From Tetradesmus obliquus (Eukaryota; Chlorophyta; Chlorophyceae; Sphaeropleales; Scenedesmaceae), in NCBI GenBank assembly GCA_030272155.1, contig CP126206.1, positions 682,001-746,000 of the forward strand: a DNA stretch of 64,000 nt. The letters are read 5' to 3'. The translations under genes and the position numbers were made by a program. Under the pieces are notes generated by a model, which made no database searches, was not told the DNA's origin, and saw only the letters and a list, made by a program, of their open reading frames with translations. Every line of letters begins with the position of its first letter. Position 1 is the first letter of the stretch. This document shows, in pieces, positions 59,867-64,000 of the stretch.

Positions 59867-61942
59867 GAATCCAAAACATATGGATATGTTAGCTGTGCTT
59901 CTAGCAGCAGTGTGAACAGAAGTAACTGGTCAGGTCAAACAACAGCCTGCGGCATCATGGAGTTTGACCGGTCTCAGCTGGGCATGGTACAAATGTAGCG
60001 AACAAGTGGCCTACATATAAATGTCAAGCTTTCAACGACGAATCTAAATCAATTTGAGCTGTTAGCAGTGGCACAGTGTGCTGCAAGAAAAGTGCTAAAA
60101 CACGTTGCCCTGAAGTGCCCCGACTCGGCTGTTACATATGTTAACTTGCGCTGTAGAGTGTTGCTGTGGGTGCTGCTGCCTGCAACATGTTTTGATGTGT
60201 ATTGTAATTCTTCTGGGCTTCCCTTGCTGGCTGATCAGGCACTGCAGTTCTGGTGTGCCAAGTGCCCTGCCGCTGCTGTTGCGCTCTGCTGCTTGGCGCT
60301 GTGCGCTGCACATACAGTTTCAACTGTCATATCTGTTACATACTGCGCAACACCGCTTCAGGCCCACCGGCAGCTGCTGCGCGCGTGCAGCTAGTGTGGC
60401 TGCACAGAGTTTGTTGAGTACTAGTATTCTACACAGTTTCCTGCAAACATCCTTCTTGTGTGATCAAGGCGAATTCTGGAGCTCAAAATTACTAGCAGTT
60501 TGGAGCTGCTGCTGCTGGCAGGTGAGGCCCTGCTGTGCAGTTGGGATGCAAGCAAACCAAAGCAGCAGCACTGGCAGCTGTGCCTTACTGTGCCTGCCAC
60601 ATACAGCAGGTTGCTATGCCAGCATGGCTGTCTGCTTGCAAGCTGTGTTGATTTGTTGCAAAATGCAGATGCTGCGTTTGTACCATGCCCAGCTGAGACT
60701 GTGATTGCATGCCAGCCTTTGCTGCAGCAGTTCTTAGCCTGCACTGCATCCCTTCTGTTGCTGTTCCTGGACTTGGTGCCTGAAGTGCACACCTACCTTT
60801 TTATGCTATGGCTGATGTGCTCCTGCTGCTGCTGGGTATGCAGCTGATTTTACTGCGGCAGTAGCACTGTTTGCAATCTATGATATCTGCCTGGGCAGGA
60901 GCAGCAGCAGCAGCAGACGACAGGAAACGTTACAGCTATGTGTGCTTTGAATCACGGTGGCATGTGCTTTTCAACTGCAGTTGTTGGTGGGCGTGACAGC
61001 AGCAGCATGTGCCAGCAGGTGCCTCACTGCTGCTACCTAATTTTTTTGCGAAGGCTTTCAGTACAGCGCTGTGTTCAACGTCGTTTAATGTTCATTCCAA
61101 ATTGTTTACAGGTGCTGCAGCAACGCGATTGAGCTGCAGTGCTCTGGACATCCGTGTTGACCCGTCAGGCTCACCTGCAACGTGGGCTTGCGAGGGCCCT
61201 TCAGGATTGGTTTTCTGCCTCAACCAAAGGTACGTTGCATAATGTGTCGACGATGATGAGTTGGCAGCGTGGCAGCTGTGTGGCTCGGAGCAGGCTTGTT
61301 TCAGGGCACCTTTCCGTCTTGAAGTTCTTCACCATACCGCAGTTTATTTCGGCTCGAGCCATGCTTAAATCAATCATCAAATATAAAAGTTAATTTACCG
61401 CAAGGTTTCTTGCAGGCTCCGTGCATAAAGCTTGGCAGGCCAACAGTCGTCACAACTCACGCGAGTGACAGCAGCAGGAGCCATGTTCAAGAGCTACGAG
61501 CGTAGTTGAATTATGCCAGGAATTTTTCCGTTACATTCGGCAATTCAGCATGACTGCAAATGCCTGTATGTGAAATGGCCACCAAGTGCCTTGCTGCCTT
61601 GCAGCAGTTGTTTGAAGCAGGAACCGCTCCTGACAAGTCTGAGCACCAAAGCACAACATCCACATGTAGTTTACTCATACAATAAGCTTCTGAACATGCC
61701 ATTTTGTTCCCACACTCGCTCTCAGGTGAACACCAGGAAGTAACCACCCTACAGCAGCATGGTGCCAGCACCTCCCAAGCCCCGGGCGGTGCGAACATGC
61801 AGGACGGCGACAAGCGCAGGTGCCCTCAAACAGGTGAGCTCAAGGGCTCTCTGAGTGACACCCTGTGCACTGCTGGCTAGCCATCTTGCATGCAGCTGAC
61901 AGCCACAATCCCTACATGCCATGCAGCAGCACAACAGCAGAC

Positions 61943-64000
61943 TCAGCGCTGGTCTTTCCTGGGGTAGTCGCCAGCAGTGCCGCGGCGCTGCTTCCCGTCT
62001 CGGCACACACAAAGACTCCTCTTGCGGCTGCGCACCATGTTCCACAAATCTGGCAGCTTCAATACATCAGCCATGACAGATGCAGCTGTGATCTTCATAA
62101 AGGTGTTGTACAGGCCGTGCTGCAGGTCTCGCGGCTTCACATCAGCACCACCCAGCTGGCAGCTGTTATACAAGTAGTTGCGGAAGGCTGCTTTGAGGCT
62201 GCCAAATGCATGTTCAATGGGCTTGTTGAAATCTGGGGAGTAGGGTGCAAAGTGCAGCAGTTGATCTTCATTGATGCCACCTGCAACCAACATCTGTAGG
62301 CCATCCTTCCCCAGGTGAACACTTGGGTTGTCAAAGATGTACAGCGGCGTAGTGCCGCGCTGCGCCTGCTGTTGGTTGGCTATGTCTTTGATCTCCATCA
62401 TGCAGTGAACAAACTCCAGCTGAGTCATGCTCTTGGCCTGCTGGGTTGGTTTGTCCTTCAACTGCAGGTGCAAGAATTGCCGGATTGGCAGCGCGCAGCC
62501 TTGTTAGCAGCGCAGGAGCGCAACGCAGCGGTGTGGATGGATGCGATGGGACGCTTCTACATCAGGCTCAGTGCAGACAAGGTCAGATACATCACCAAGT
62601 CTATGAGGGGGCAGAGATTGTTCTGGGGCTTGACTGGCTGCTTGCCAGGTGTGCAGCACTTCAAGTTCTGCGCGCCGCGTGCAGTCGCCACAGCAGCAGC
62701 GCTTCAGTGCAAGATGTGTGCATGTGTGCTGGCTGATATGGTTGGCACATGCATGGGCTACATGCACACAAGCGAGGAGCAGCTGGTGTGCATGCTGTAC
62801 TGGTTAGGCACCAGCAGCAGTATGTGTGCTCAGGTAGCAGTGGACTGGTGGGATGGGCGGATTGATTTCCTCCATGCACAGCACAACATGCTGATTCAAG
62901 CTGATGGCTCATGTCATGACAAGGGTTATTACAGCAGCAGCAGGCAGCTGGTGCTGGAGCGCGACTTTGAGTTCTGCGCTGCAGCATATGACAACTGGCT
63001 GCAGCCAGGGGGCAGTGTGCTGCGCGTGAGCACGCGCGGATGTGACATGCACCAATCCTTGCACATTGGTTTCCAGCTTGCTGCTGCAGGTGGTGTCATT
63101 GTACTGTCACCAAGTTACTCTGCTGTTATGTTCACAGCAGAGGACGGGCAGCGCTGCAGCTTCACTACAGCACTAAAAAAAGCACTGCGGGACTGTTACT
63201 ACACAGTACAGCAGGGCTGGCATGTCTTTCAATGGCAGGCGCCTGCGCAGTAGCAGCGCACACTCACCATGTACGGTACATTGAGGTTGCCAACATGGTC
63301 CTTGTTGTCTGTTGTGCCGGTGACAAACTTGCAGTAGACGGGCCCGTGCACAGCGTTGACGGCGCAGACAAAGTGCAACTTGACCGGCTCTGCGTCCTTG
63401 CCCTTGCGCATCCATTTGCATGGCAGCACAGCATGCACGTTTTCATCGTGTGCATCACAATAGACCTTGACGGAGCCGCCTGCCAGGTCTGACATCCAGA
63501 ATTTGCACTCATCAATGAAATATATGCGCTGCAGCATGTCGGGGTCACTTTGGTACTTCTGCCACAGCGCCGCAGCTGCTGCCTTTCGCCTTTGTTTCTG
63601 TATCTTTGTCAAGTCCAGCTTCACATCTATTCTCCTGCGCACCAGGTCGGGGTCAGCCCATTTCATGTACTTCAGCAGTCTCTTGGGTGTGATGTTGTAG
63701 TCAGTGCACAGCTGGCGCAGTGTGTCATTTTCCTGACATGCGACTTCGATTGAAGTCCACCACACGTGCACATCAACCTTTCTCTTTGATTCTGCAGATG
63801 GGTAGGCCTTTACCACCTTGCCAGCCTTGAATATTGTGCTGGCATGGAAGGCGACAGCATGTGGGACATTTGAGGGCCTGCCGCCATGCTTGGGTGTAGC
63901 CACTGTGCCGTTTGCTGTGAAGTTCTTGTGATGAAGTTTGCAGAACCGGTTCAGGTCCCCGTGTACCTCCTTGGCGTAGTCAGGGTACTGCTCTCTGTAA
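61943..64000 (-). CDS. DDE transposase, copy 5 (5' end beyond the window)
   Basis: Exon 2 is 62,461-61,943. Exon 1 runs from 63,268 to the window edge at 64,000 and would need about 146 more bases to reach the start codon. The visible part is as in copy 1. Confidence 0.85.
62537..63253 (+). CDS. Vsr/DUF559-like nuclease, copy 5
   Basis: 238 aa, identical in translation to copy 1; inside intron 62,462-63,267. Confidence 0.65.
   Translation: MDAMGRFYIRLSADKVRYITKSMRGQRLFWGLTGCLPGVQHFKFCAPRAVATAAALQCKMCACVLADMVGTCMGYMHTSEEQLVCMLYWLGTSSSMCAQVAVDWWDGRIDFLHAQHNMLIQADGSCHDKGYYSSSRQLVLERDFEFCAAAYDNWLQPGGSVLRVSTRGCDMHQSLHIGFQLAAAGGVIVLSPSYSAVMFTAEDGQRCSFTTALKKALRDCYYTVQQGWHVFQWQAPAQ

Larger units (their letters stand above)
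42855..64000. repeat. Head-to-tail array of a 4,280-bp unit (four full copies plus a partial fifth)
   Basis: Unit starts at 42,855, 47,135, 51,415, 55,695 and 59,975, each opening CAGCTGGGCATGGTACAAAT. Every gene inside recurs at exactly 4,280-bp spacing. The only difference I noticed is C-to-T at 54,670. The left flank (before CAGCTGGG at 42,855) differs from the internal junction (TTTGACCGGTCT before CAGCTGGG). A short inverted repeat GGTCAAAC/GTTTGACC (47,093-47,100 and 47,122-47,129) precedes every internal junction. The right end is outside the window. Confidence 0.95.

Noticed and set aside
42855-64000. Treating the array purely as an assembly artefact
   Set aside because: Possible, but the unique C-to-T in copy 3 and the distinct left junction argue for a real array; copy number remains unverified.

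Overview
The window reads as nuclear DNA of a green alga of the Chlamydomonadales/Sphaeropleales type (Scenedesmaceae-like is my best guess). The grounds are a GC-rich background saturated with CAG/CTG runs, proteins dominated by poly-Gln and poly-Ala, GT-AG spliceosomal introns, TGTAA motifs 58 nt after two stop codons (the usual polyadenylation signal of chlorophycean algae), and AP2/ERF and MYB transcription-factor domains. No bacterial operon, rRNA, tRNA or CRISPR array was found.

Layout. (1) 1-23,200 is a three-member MYB paralogue cluster: gene A (minus, third exon not in the window), gene B (plus, 4,978-13,003, about 2,080 aa) and gene C (minus, 16,402-22,507, about 1,446 aa). A and B diverge; B and C converge. 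All three have an identical 62-nt second exon with the same intron phases, and their 5' regions are homologous. Their introns are packed with minisatellites, three of which start at or include the 5' splice site. (2) 23,380-27,000 holds a degraded non-LTR retrotransposon (reverse transcriptase fused in frame to Gln-rich repeats, (GAT)9 tail) and an inverted 3' fragment of a relative; a small AT-rich TA-flanked MITE-like element lies at 27,394-27,666. (3) 27,954-31,448 is an AP2/ERF gene on the plus strand whose DNA-binding domain is assembled from four exons, one of them a 13-nt microexon. (4) 31,450-37,490 has no gene I can support and carries several minisatellites. (5) 37,491-39,911 is a second, unrelated AP2/ERF gene on the minus strand with two exons. 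(6) 39,912-42,854 is gene-free with scattered repeats. (7) 42,855 to the end is a head-to-tail array of a 4,280-bp unit, four complete copies plus a fifth cut by the window edge.

Each 4,280-bp unit encodes a Tc1/mariner/IS630-superfamily DDE transposase on the minus strand in two exons. Its 806-nt intron contains, on the opposite strand, a complete 238-aa ORF with the signature of a Vsr/DUF559-like PD-(D/E)XK endonuclease. A transposase gene split exactly by an intron that encodes an antisense nuclease, amplified as a tandem array, is the best candidate for an undescribed system here. The copies look essentially identical; the one difference I found is a C-to-T change at 54,670 that shortens the nuclease of copy 3 by seven residues.

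How the pieces relate: five genes (three MYB, two AP2/ERF) look like transcription factors with one N-terminal or central DNA-binding module and long low-complexity tails, and the rest is mobile or satellite DNA. Intron boundaries were inferred by eye from reading frames, splice consensus and paralogue agreement, without transcript evidence.
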